From: an uncultured bacterium | GTDB taxonomy: Bacteria; Patescibacteriota; Gracilibacteria; Absconditabacterales; Absconditicoccaceae | DNA: 35,340 bases | Assembly: GCA_947170225.1 (NCBI GenBank) | Contig: CAMVSQ010000010.1 | Location: forward strand, 1 to 35,340 | Reading direction: 5' to 3' | Part shown: piece by piece, positions 1 to 9,719 of the stretch | Layout: each line of letters opens with the position of its first letter | Numbering within the stretch: position 1 is the stretch's first letter | The notes under the pieces: generated by a model | Told to the model about the DNA's origin: nothing | The model's database searches: none | The model's input: the letters and a program-made list of their open reading frames with translations, nothing else | Position numbers and translations under genes: made by a program

Positions 1-1663
1 TGAAATTATTGTTTGGCATATTGATTCACATAATTCATAGCTGATATGCTAGACTAACTCCGTCATCATATTCAGCATCTAATTTTTCATCTACATCATT
101 AAATTTATTTGTTCTTGTTTCGTCTGGTGTTTTTCAAAGTACATTGATAGCGTATTTGCTGAGCATCTTTGCCATAGCAATTCTAGTCAAGTTTCCGTTC
201 AAATCAGCTTTTTCTACCGTATCCATTGTAGTGATTCAGTTTTCATATGCTCGCTCATATGCTATTTGAAATTCACCTTCTCCGTCATTTTGAGCCTGCG
301 AAGAATCTTTACTTCCACATGTTCCGTCGTAATATGAGTCTGAATAATCTCCATTTGGACAGTCATCTTTTTCTTTCTTTACTCATCCTCATCATGCTGT
401 TCATCCATTATTTAGTGCATTTCTCCAGATAGCTTTCAAAGTCGCTCATCCAAGTGGCATAGTATCTGGAAATGCTGGACTCCAGCTATCAAACACTGCC
501 CCTGCTTTTGTAGGATTTGCTGGTGCTGATACTGGTGCATTATATGGTGCTGTGATTGGACTGATTGCTGATCATCAGTCTGTGTCAAATATAATTGTAT
601 ATTCATTTACATCCCATCTAGCTACAAGGTCTAGATTTCCTGTAATGGCTGTTGTAAGGTCATATTGTGTATCTGTTCAGCTAATAAACCATCCACTAAA
701 TGTATGTCATGTTTTTATTATCGCTGTATAATCTGCAAGGATATCCATTACTGTACCAGAGTTTGAAAGGATGGTCCCAGATTCTACTTCTCCACTCCAG
801 ATTTGAGTTGTTTGGTCTTCGTCGTAAAATGATATTTGAAACATAGTAGGCAAGAAATTTAAAGGAGAATTTTTGAAACAACGAAGAGAAAAAGCAGATG
901 AACGATAATCTAGCATAAATCTATATCAATTTGCATCAATATCGATAAAAAATGCATGAACAATACTATTTTTACTAGGTGTAGATGTCCAAAAGCGAGC
1001 TGTACCTCCAATATGATAAACAGCATTATTTTTTAAACGGAAACCAGCAAGTGGCACATTAAACGGTATATTGAAAACTTCCTGAAAATTTCATGTGTTA
1101 TTATTTCACCATGCATTCATAAACAGCCAAAACTCTCCATAACTTGGTATATGATATCAATTTGGACACGGTCATTGCCTATCTGTCACTGGCACATCTG
1201 ACTGTAATCAATAATCATTACTGTTGTCATCTCCACTTCATCATCGCAAATTATCATTAATCACCGCATCCCAATTATCATGTCAATATATGAAAGTTCA
1301 TGACATATACCAATTTCATGGTCAATATCCACTAGTATCTACCTGCGTATTATCAGCATTTTCTCCTCATGGGAAAGCGGTACATCCATAAGCATCTGTA
1401 CATGGCATAAATCAATGGCCATTTCACCACTGAAAATGATATCAATAAGAATCTTCTCATGTTCAGGCTACACTTGCTCATAGATTTTTGTCCATCATTG
1501 TAACGCAAGTTTTAAATCTTCCTGGATCACATACAGTAATTGTGCCTATTCCATCTACTTCTTCATAATAAACAAAATTACTCTCTGCATTTACCTTTGA
1601 AAATCACAATACTCCTACCGCAAATCACATTAGTAATGCAATCAAAAAACTTTTTCTTTTCAT
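1..1663 (-). CDS. Secreted FISUMP / InlB-repeat surface protein with SLH-like C-terminus (3' end outside window)
   Basis: Read with TGA as Gly, one frame runs from the ATG at 1663 through the left edge (554 codons visible). It starts with a signal peptide (KRK, then a hydrophobic stretch ending near VNA, residues 1-26). Residues about 40-270 form a Fibrobacter succinogenes major paralogous (FISUMP) domain: MDKNLGA, SYGYHFQWGNG, CPNGYHIPS and the closing AFSLRC. Two InlB/Listeria-Bacteroides-type beta repeats follow, each ending in a short aromatic motif (LVARW, LKAIW). A Gly/Lys/Cys-rich linker leads to a region resembling an S-layer-homology domain (ITRIAMAKMLSKYA-like segment, then KFNDVD). 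This architecture suggests an exported cell-surface or adhesion protein; the ligand is unknown. It stands alone behind a promoter with a homopolymer spacer. Domain calls come from motif recognition, not a search. Confidence 0.85.
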
Positions 1664-1778
1664 CAATATTTCTTAATAATTAAAAAACTCTATCAAATCA
1701 CCATCCAACAAATAGTAATTTGAATCCATAAAATATATTTTATATTCCATTTTTTTATCCAAATTTCAAGCCTTTTCT

Positions 1779-1805
1779 CTAATACCCCCCCCCCCATTCT
1801 GTCAA
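1779..1805 (-). promoter_or_regulatory. Promoter with poly-G tract between -35 and -10 (candidate phase-variable)
   Basis: On the minus strand a perfect -35 TTGACA (1805-1800) is followed by GAAT, eleven consecutive G (1795-1785) and TATTAG (1784-1779, 4 of 6 matches to the -10 consensus). The spacer is therefore 15 nt, of which 11 are one base. Gain or loss of G would move it toward or away from the 17-nt optimum. The start codon of the surface protein is about 115 nt downstream. A weaker alternative promoter (TTGAAA ... TATAAA) lies nearer the gene. Confidence 0.55.
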
Positions 1806-1847
1806 ATTTGTGATATAATATGGGTAAAATGTTTTTTTAATATAAAG

Positions 1848-1873
1848 AAAAATAACTGTTTCCAGTTATTTTT
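1848..1873. terminator. Intrinsic terminator hairpin
   Basis: AAAAATAACTG and CAGTTATTTTT form an 11-bp stem around a 4-base loop, with A and T flanks that allow termination in both directions. No gene lies immediately on the plus-strand side, so the relevant direction is probably minus, where it ends the two-hairpin RNA element upstream of the surface-protein promoter. Confidence 0.7.
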
Positions 1874-1923
1874 CACCCTACGATTTGTTAGTTCGTTTGA
1901 TTGTGGTATTTAAACTTACTAAC
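1848..1923 (-). ncRNA. Two-hairpin RNA element with intrinsic terminator, copy 1
   Basis: On the minus strand GTTAGT (1923-1918) pairs with ACTAAC (1892-1887), with a further 4-bp GTTT/AAAC helix inside. The loop contains ACCACAATC. The linker carries TCGTAGG (1883-1877), followed by an 11-bp terminator hairpin (1873-1863 with 1858-1848) capped by a GAAA tetraloop. Copy 2 at 15873-15951 shares loop, linker and terminator stem but has a different first stem that still pairs. A possible promoter (TTGAAA, 16 nt, TATACT at 1961-1956) precedes it, so it may be an independent RNA of about 100 nt. Function unknown. Confidence 0.5.
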
Positions 1924-2158
1924 TTATGCAAAGACTCATCATCTTTACAACATACAGTATACTATTTACTGTATCAATTTCAAGTGGTTTTTCATATTTT
2001 TTATCATAGTTTAAATAGCAGGTAAACACTACTATTGTGCAAATTCCTATATTTTTTGATTTGACATTTTTTCAAAAAAATAGCTTATTGTTCATACAAA
2101 TTCACAGCAAATAGATTTCTCCATTTCACTTCTTCTCTCTCAAAATAACCCAATTCTC

Positions 2159-2237
2159 GTCATTTCAAACCTGAGCAAAGCGAATAGTGAGAAATCCATA
2201 GTGCAAGAATTAGGTTTCTCGTTTCACTCAAAATGAC
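2159..2237. repeat. Palindromic repeat, family B (GTCATTT...AAATGAC)
   Basis: An imperfect palindrome bounded by GTCATTT and AAATGAC. It contains CTGAGCAAAGCGAATAGTGA and GAGAAATCC-type segments that recur at 10829-10882 and 35096-35188. It begins about 20 bp after the leuS stop and may serve as its transcript end. Confidence 0.75.
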
Positions 2238-2255
2238 AATTTTGTCAACTACCGA

Positions 2256-4865
2256 CTACAGCACTATATTACAAATCTTTCATGGAATATATATCACTTT
2301 CTTTATTTCAGATGTCAGATTTCTACTAATTTTCTCATCATTTTTCACTATTTCCATCACTTCTTCTTGTGTAGCTGTTTTAGAAATTTCGATAGTTCAT
2401 CTTACCTTTCCATTTACTTGTACAGCCATAGTGATAGTATCTTGTACCAAGTACTTTTCATCCACTTCTGGCCAATGTTTTTCATCAAATATACTAAATT
2501 GATTTCCCAATTTTTCTCGGAATTCTTCAGCCAAATGAGGAGCAAACGGAGCTATCAAAATTATCAAAGTTTCAAAGGTCTTTTTTGATATTTTTTCCTG
2601 TCAAGTTAATTCATTTACTAGTATCATCATTTGTGCAATCGCTGTATTAAACCCAAATCTATCACTAATATCTTCATCTACTTTTTTGATTGTCTGATGT
2701 AATGTCATCAATATTTTTTTATCATCTTCATAATTTTCATGTATCTTTGGATACAAATTGCATACCCTATCCAAAAACTTTTTTACTCATTTTACTCCGT
2801 TTGTATTCCAGCTCACTGCTTGATCAAAAGGTCACATAAACATCTCATAAACCCTCAATGTATCAGCTCCATATTCATTCACGATATCATCTGGATTTAC
2901 CACATTTCACCATCTCTTGGACATCTTACGACCATCCTCTGCCATGATAAGTCACACAGACTGATATGCTTTAAATGGCTCTTGGACACTAGTAATCCCC
3001 ATATCATACAAAAACATATTCCAAAATCTTGCATAAATTAGATGTCTATTGATATGTTCAGCTCATCATACATACATATCTACTGGATGCCAAAACTTTT
3101 CTTTTTCTGGAGAGACAAGCTGTTTGTCATTGTGTGGATCCATATATCTGATCCAATACCAGCTTGATCCAGCCCATCCGGGCATAGTATTTGATTCTCT
3201 CTTTGCATCAGCTCCACAGTGTGGACATTTTACATTCATCCAGTCATGGATATTTGCCAGCGGTCATTCTTCTGTACCTGTTGGTTCATAATTTTCCACA
3301 TCAGGCAAAGTCAAAGGCAAATCATCTTCAGTCAACGGTACAATTCCACAATTTGGACAGTGAATCATTGGAATTGGCTCTCACCAATATCTTTGACGTG
3401 AAAATACTCGGTCTTGGAGTCTATAATTTACTTTCTTTCATCAAATTCATCTCTCAGTCAACCATTCTTGCATCTTTGCAATAGCTTGATCTGAAGTTAA
3501 TCCACTAAATTCTCATGAATTGTTTACTATTCACTTATCAGGATAACAAACTTCACAATTTAATATTCTATCATAATTTTCGTGATTTTTATCTTCTGGT
3601 AAAATACTATTTATGATTTCTATATCGTATTTTCTCGCAAAATCAAAATCCCTTTCATCATGTGCAGGCACAGCCATTACGACTCATGTACCATATCATG
3701 CAAGTACATAATCTCAAATATAAATTGGGATTTTCTTTCCATTAAATGGATTTATTGCATATGATCATGTAAATTGTCATGTCTTTTCTTTTTGAAGTCA
3801 TGTCCTTTCAAGCTGAGTTTTGTGTTTTGCTTGATCTACATAAGCATCTACAGCTGCTCTGTACTCAGCAGTCGTAATCCTATCTACTAATTCATGCTCT
3901 GGTGCCATCACGACAAAAGACATTCCAAACACCGTATCCACTCTAGTAGTATAAACACTGATAGATAGTTGTGTGTCATTCTGAGGCGTAGCCGAAGAAT
4001 CTAAATTATATCCTTCGCTTTCAGCTCAGGATGACATATTATCAAATATCTTCATATCGAACTCAGTACCTTCAGACCTTCAAATTCGATTCCTTTGTTG
4101 ATCTTTTACACTATCTGCTCGTCATGGCAAACTATCCAATCATTTCAAAAGTCTGTCTGCATATTTTGTGATTCTGATTACTCGCTGTTTCATAGGTTTT
4201 TGCTCTACCATACTTCCACATCTTTCACAAGTTCCATCAGCCTCCAAATCCTCATTTGAAAGTCCAGTTTTGCAATGCGGACATCGATTGATCGGCTTGT
4301 AGTCCATATAACAAAGCCTCTGACTATTTATAAATTCCTCCTTTGTCATTGTATCTGGGACTTTGATTTCTCCAGCGTGAATTTTCTCCTCCAAAACCAA
4401 AATATCATAAGCTTTTTGGTCTTTTTCATCAAAATAACTATTGTACATTTTCAAAAATGTTGCTTGAGTCCATTTAAAATAGTCTGGATCAGCAGTATTT
4501 ACTTGTCTATCTCGATCATAAGTACACCCAAACATTGCTAACTGCCTTTTGTATGTAGCAATATTGTCTGCAGCTGCTCTTTGGGGTTTTACTTTATGTG
4601 CTATAGCATACTGCTCCGTCCCAAGCCCAAAAGTATCAAATCCCATTGGATGCAAAACTTTTTCTCCCAAAAGCATATGTTTACGAGCCATCACATCTGT
4701 AGCTATATATCATTTTGGATGTCAGACATGCAACCCAGCACCACTAGGATATGGAAACATATCCAAAATATAAAAACTCTGTTTTTCTGGATCTTCCACG
4801 ACTTTATAAGTCCCAGCTTCTTCTCGCCTTTTTTGCCATTTTTTTCCAATTTCTACAAAATCCAT
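2256..4865 (-). CDS. leuS: Leucyl-tRNA synthetase
   Basis: Class Ia aminoacyl-tRNA synthetase that charges tRNA-Leu; 869 residues, in the usual bacterial range. The HIGH signature is HVGH (residues 46-49) within GLHVGHPKGY, and the second signature is KMSKR (647-651). A zinc-type pair of CxxC motifs (CPHC, CERC) lies near residues 190-210. The CP1 editing domain follows, with IGRSEG and TTRVDTVFG, and the C-terminus has the family ending KVIYIPGK. In-frame TGA codons fall at family glycines. Residues 277-297, between IGRSEG and [10 protein letters not shown], are encoded by a dispersed palindromic repeat (3975-4035) and have no counterpart in LeuRS sequences I know. The ATG at 4865 gives the normal N-terminus; no Shine-Dalgarno is visible. 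Confidence 0.96.
3975..4035 (-). repeat. Palindromic repeat, family A, embedded in frame in leuS
   Basis: Read on the minus strand it starts GTCATCCTGAGC and ends CTCAGAATGAC, matching the intergenic copies at 9617-9687 and 26942-27002. Here it is translated as about 21 residues from M277 to D297 of LeuRS. Its TCC-TGA-GCT start is read Ser-Gly-Ala; under the standard code it would stop translation. Confidence 0.85.
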
Positions 4866-4991
4866 GATTATAATCAAAATTTAATAAATTATAGCCATTA
4901 GCCATTATGCTATACGGTCAATTTATACTACACAAAAAACAAAAAAATTCAATAAAAAAAAATTTTTTTTCTACCAAATATAGACTGTAGA

Positions 4992-6671
4992 TTATTCTAT
5001 CTTTTCCAAAAGTTTCCTATGCTCTGGAGACAAAAATAAATTCTTCAATGCCGAAATCAAATCCAGACAAGATAAATAAAAATAACGATTTACATGCAAA
5101 GCATCAGATAAGATTGTTTGATCTAAATCATTTTTTCCAAAATTTCATGTAAACTCTCACACAAAATCTTCATCTGTAATTTTTATAGATTCCATCAGAC
5201 TTATCATCCTTTCCAGCAAATCAGTATCATCTTTCCCATCTATCACAAGCGAAATGTCTTTGTAAAGTTGTGCCAATTTTTGCCTATAATCATAATATTT
5301 GCTAGAAATCCATTTGTTTTGACTATACTGCATATTCATTATTCCCTTTGTCACATCTTTCATATATTTTGCTGCAGAAATCATTTTCCCAAGTGCTCAA
5401 ATATACAAATATAATTCATCTTGATCTTGTGCAGACAGCTGTTCATTTTTTAGTTGTGTCTGAAAAACCACCAATTTTTGCTCTATTTCTTTGATTATAT
5501 TGTATTGCATTTCCAGACGATATTTATCAAAAAATACTTCAGTAGGCTCAAAATTTTTGCCATTCACATCCATTTTCAGCACTTCTTTTTCATTTATACT
5601 CCATATATTCAAAATATATTTAAATATTTTTTTCAACAACGATATTTGATCTTTACGTATTGCCAACATCGATGCATCCACTACATTAGGAGAAATATTT
5701 TCAATAGACAATCATAGGTGAGTGTGCTTTTTTGGAAATAATTTTGTGATAAAAGCCACAAAATATCTAAAAAATGGCAAAATTAGCAAAACTGTAATTA
5801 CCTTAAACATTACCGCAAAAATAGACAATCACAATACCTTATCCACTGGTAACCAACTCAAAATCGTCTCAAACAATCTATATGTCAAAAAGCCAAAAAT
5901 CGTAGAAAATAAATTAAAGAAAAAATGACTATATGCTACTTGTTTTTTTAGATAATTCCCATCCAATGATCCCAAAATCGTAGTCGATGTCGTTCCCAAA
6001 AATGATCCCAAAATAAACATAATTCACATAGGATAATTTATGAGTCCTGTATTGGCTGCCGTCAAAATCAGCACAATAGGGATTGAACTAGAATTGGTAA
6101 TTACAGTCAATAGCAGTCATATCAAAAAATACAAAATTATAGGATATGATGCCAATTTATCAAATTCTACATATCAAGACAAAAATATCATACTATCATT
6201 TACATATCCCAATCCCAAAAACAGCAATGCAAGCCCTACCACTATTTTAAATACATTTTTCAGTGTATCATTTTTGGAAAACATAAACAACAAAAATGCA
6301 AAAATTCAAATTACTGGCATAGCTACAGATGCAAATGATATCCTCAATCACAAATTTCATAGTATAACACTGACTATCGGAGTCCCCAAATTTGCTCACA
6401 AAATAACTCATACTGCACTATTTATATTGATAATTCCAGCCGCCACAAAAGATACCGCAATCAGAGCCACAGCTGTACTTCACTGCAAAATCACAGTCGA
6501 AACAGTTCCTGTTCATATAGATTTAAACAGTGTATTTGTAGTTTTTTGTATCAATGTTTTAAATGAGTTTGTGGTCAGTTTTTTTATCGCTTCATCAAAA
6601 AGAAATATTCACAAGATAAACAGTCACAATCATCATATAAAATCAAATATATTGTCTCGCATAAAACCCAT
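4992..6671 (-). CDS. Na+/phosphate symporter (NptA/PhoU-like fusion type)
   Basis: 559 residues. The N-terminal half is a polytopic membrane protein. It opens with a Gly-rich helix (GGLGLFILGIFLF, 13-25), then the signature ILQGSTAVALIAVSF (61-75; QSS in most members, QGS here) and GANLGTP (92-98). The inverted second repeat has GSFLGTTSTTILGSLDG (near residue 222). From about residue 320 the protein is soluble, helical and charged, as in the PhoU-like tail of Na/Pi-cotransporter II-related proteins. The likely role is Na+-coupled phosphate uptake; substrate is inferred from the family. It is a single gene divergent from ahpC. The stop is TAA at 4992, with only a weak A/T-rich terminator-like sequence after it. 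Confidence 0.85.
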
Positions 6672-6826
6672 AAAATATAAAATACAAATCAATTATACGC
6701 AAATTTTCCAAAAATAGCAAATTTTCCAAACAATTTTTTGTTTTCTAACTTGACAAACCAAAATTTTTTCATTTGCTTTTTAGCTTGTTTTTTTGCTGAC
6801 TTTTTTTATCCTTTACTATACTTTTA

Positions 6827-6832
6827 TATAAT
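6827..6832 (+). promoter_or_regulatory. Probable -10 box for ahpC
   Basis: A perfect TATAAT sits 12 nt before the ahpC ATG at 6845. No good -35 is visible at 16-18 nt, only a T-rich stretch. The short distance implies a very short or nearly leaderless transcript. Confidence 0.4.
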
Positions 6833-6844
6833 TAAAAAACTAAA

Positions 6845-7465
6845 ATGATGGAAACTATACATACAAACGCAGATTTATGTGCCAAAATCGAAGACATCTT
6901 GCCAAATTTTGACCTCACCTTCTACAATCCGCTCACTGACGATGTAGAAAAAAAATCCATAAAAGATTTTAGAGGTAAATGGCTAGTTTTATTCTTTTAT
7001 CCTGCAGATTTCACTTTTGTCTGCCCTACTGAACTAAAAGATTTAAATCAGAAATTTGATGAAATTAAACAAATGGAAAATGTAGAAACTATGGTAGTCA
7101 GCGTCGATTCCGTATTTTCCCACAAATCACGGATCGAATCCGAACCACTACTCCAAGGATTCAAATTTCCAATGATAAGCGATAGAACTACCACTCTTTC
7201 CAAATATTTTGGAATTTTAAACAAAGATTCTGGAAATGCAGAGAGATGAACTTTCATAATTTCACCTGAATGAATTTTGAAAACAATTGAAATACATACA
7301 GATCCAGTTTGAAGAAGTGCAAAAGAATTAGTAAGAAAACTTTATGCTCTCAAATTTGTCACAGAAAACAAATGACATGCTTGTCCTGCCAGCTGGGAAA
7401 ACAACATGAAAACCATGCAACCAACTATCAAAAAAGCTGGTAATGCAGGAGAAACTTTGTCCTAA
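6845..7465 (+). CDS. ahpC: Peroxiredoxin, AhpC/2-Cys Prx type
   Basis: Thiol peroxidase that reduces H2O2 and organic hydroperoxides in the cytoplasm. 206 residues, normal for AhpC/typical 2-Cys Prx. The peroxidatic Cys60 lies in FYPADFTFVCPTEL and the resolving Cys180 in GHACPASW. Four of ten glycines are TGA: after NAER, in SPEG, in DPVG and in NKGHACP. A standard-code reading would stop at residue 134, before the resolving cysteine. A second ATG follows directly (MM start), so residue 1 or 2 may be the true start. No reductase partner (AhpF) is nearby, so the electron donor is unknown. Confidence 0.96.
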
Positions 7466-7570
7466 AACTGCAGAATGTAGACTCGACTACCAACTAAACT
7501 ATCTCTTGAATAAAAAAATATATTAGTTATAAAATTATAAGAAAAATCTTTTAGATTTTAAGTTTTTGGT

Positions 7571-8026
7571 ATGGAATTAAATATCTACAATTGAGAAAAA
7601 TTTGAAAGAAACAAACGACGATACACGATATTGGCTGCAATAATTATAATAGTTTTGTGAATTTGTATTTATTACAAAAATTTGACATGATTTATCCTCA
7701 TTTTCATCGTTTTGTGATGATATATTTATTTATGACTAGTAAATTTCAAAGAAATTAAACTAAAAATCACAGAAAATTGACTAATTTTGTGAGATAAAAT
7801 TATCCCACGAACTACTTTGACATGATATGTAGTAGAAATAGACAAAGAAACTCAACAAATCAAAAATATAGTATTACTATCTGAAAAAAGGCACTCTGTA
7901 CACACAATATCTGACACTCCCGAAAATATAAAACTATTTTTGTCACAATTAGACAATTTTATACCCATGGTTTCCGAATACGACCAAACCACTCGAGAAA
8001 AATTAGCCAGAATTTTAAAATTATAA
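7571..8026 (+). CDS. Two-helix membrane protein of unknown function
   Basis: 151 residues. A short charged N-terminus (NGEKFERNKRR) is followed by two adjacent transmembrane helices (about residues 21-36 and 41-58) rich in Ile and TGA-encoded Gly. A soluble domain of about 90 residues follows, with short beta-like stretches (KLKITENGLILGDKIIPRTT). The layout, two helices then a beta domain, resembles PH-like (bPH/DUF) membrane proteins, but I do not recognise the family with certainty. It ends 19 nt before the flippase gene and is probably cotranscribed with it. Confidence 0.7.
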
Positions 8027-8045
8027 AATTTTAAGAATTGAAATT

Positions 8046-9608
8046 ATGAACTGAAGTAGACTAGTGATAAAAGATGCTGCACGACAACTTTTTGGTAGAG
8101 TAATATCTGCCCTTTTTGGTTTTGTGATAACAAAAATTATTTCATCATATCTTTGACCACTCAGATACGGAGATTATGGGACAATTTTTCGCTTTTTTGC
8201 TCGATGGACAGCTTTAGTTGATTTTTGAATTTATGTCATTGCTGTCAAAAGATTGTGATCTATCAAAGAAACTCAATGATGAAAATCGCCAGAGCTAAAA
8301 GACACTTATCACAAATTTGTGTGAACTAGAGTTTTTATGATTGTGGTGATATACACTATCGCAATCATAGCTGCTTATCTCATACCTGCATACACCGACA
8401 ATCAGTTTATCATACGAGCTTTACCCCTTGCTATGCTATACTCTGCAAGCAATATGTTTGTCTGAATCCAGCAATTACCACTCCAGCTTTTTTGGAAAAT
8501 GAAAAGATTGAGCCGATCTTTGATTATTGCCAGATTGTCACAGCTCGCTGTTTTATTGCCTGCTGTATTTTGGATATTCAAAGATGTGGACTTTTCAGAG
8601 CCAACAACCACTCCAGTAATGATTGTTGCGTTTTGTATTGTAGTATTTTCTGTGGTCGCTAGCTCTGTATGACAAAATGTAGAAATCCACTTAAAAACAA
8701 AAGATCTTTTGCCATTCAAAATAGACATAGATAGACAATTCATCAAAGATATTTTTAAATGAAATTGGAAATACGGATTTGCATATTTTTTTAGTTCGTT
8801 CCACACACTCATTGTCTTGATGTTTTTGGGACGGATTTTCCCAACTTCTGCAGGATACGAATATTCGTGATACTGGGCACTTGCGTTATCTTTGATAGAA
8901 ATATTGCTAATTATCCCATCATCACTTGGAAATAGCTTGCTACACAAAATACCAAATTACACCACACTAAACAAAAGAAAAAGTATGTGAAATTTACTAT
9001 CTCTAATTGTTTGGATTTGAGCAATAATTGCTATAAATTTCCGAGTTTTTGGAAAAGAAATCATCAATTTCGTTTCAAGTCCAAAATTCCTTGGTAGCCG
9101 AGACAGCTTTTCATCTCGATGATCAGATCAATTACTTCCATTTTTGTGATTTGTATTATTGCTGAGTTTTATCAAACAAGTTTTCAATTACCTTTTTGTA
9201 TCAATAGACAAACAAAATATATTATTTAAAATCAATCTAACATGAATCATCATTGGAATACTTACTGCAATTTTTGTAATTCCAAGACGAAATTTGCTAT
9301 GATGAGTAATTACTCAAGTATTTTTGGAAACCATCTTCACTGGATGAGCCATCCTCGTTGCAAAAAAATGGAAAGTTTTGCCTATAATACAAAAAAATAT
9401 AAATCTAAAATTATTTGCCATACTGTGTTTAGCATTGCTAATTTGATTATTTGTCCACAAATATCTAGTAAACAAAGAATTTAATTACATTTTATTTTTT
9501 GGACTTGCGATAATATACAACTGACTAACTGTATTACTATCTCTCCCTTCAATCAAAAAAATTGCACGCTGACTAACTCGAGAAGAAAATGAAATCAAAA
9601 ATGAATAA
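8046..9608 (+). CDS. Polysaccharide/lipid flippase, MATE/Wzx-like membrane protein
   Basis: 520 residues with about 12-14 hydrophobic segments across the whole length. The N-terminus (VIKDAARQLFGRVISALFGFVITKII) is typical of oligosaccharide flippases (Wzx/RfbX, MVF superfamily), with SSYLGPLRYGDYG shortly after. Such proteins move lipid-linked sugars or cell-wall precursors across the cytoplasmic membrane. No glycosyltransferase or murein gene is adjacent, so the substrate, O-unit or lipid II, cannot be told. TGA codons are frequent. It ends at TAA 9606-9608, just before a palindromic repeat. It likely shares a transcript with the small membrane protein upstream. Confidence 0.8.
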
Positions 9609-9616
9609 CAATATTT

Positions 9617-9687
9617 GTCATTCTGAGCGATAGCGAAGAATCTTATTTATATTTTTAGATTCTTCGTCGCAAGCTCCTCAGAATGAC
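9617..9687. repeat. Palindromic repeat, family A
   Basis: GTCATTCTGAG (9617-9627) and CTCAGAATGAC (9677-9687) form the ends of a near-perfect palindrome; GAAGAATC and GATTCTTC form the inner arms. It lies 9 bp after the flippase stop and before tsaD. Confidence 0.85.
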
Positions 9688-9719
9688 ATATAAGATACTT
9701 TTTAATTATTATTTCTACT

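Larger units (their letters stand above)
1664..2255. other. Intergenic region between leuS and the surface-protein gene
   Basis: No supported gene in 592 bp. In minus-strand order it holds the palindromic repeat 2237-2159, a stretch without recognisable features, an 8-bp inverted repeat (ATACAGTA / TACTGTAT, 1974-1952), the two-hairpin RNA element with its terminator, the G-tract promoter and an AT-rich leader of about 110 nt. Confidence 0.6.

Noticed and set aside
4140-4694. leuS, rpsD, rpoA and others as pseudogenes broken by stop codons
   Set aside because: All interruptions are TGA at glycine positions; read as Gly the genes are full length with intact motifs.
6040-6717. A 225-codon plus-strand ORF opposite the Na+/phosphate symporter
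   Set aside because: It is antisense to a clear symporter gene that matches its family over the same span; long antisense frames are common in this AT-rich code.
8339-8347. GATTGTGGT in the flippase gene as antisense target of the ACCACAATC loop
   Set aside because: A single 9-base match in 35 kb is expected by chance; no support from position or structure.
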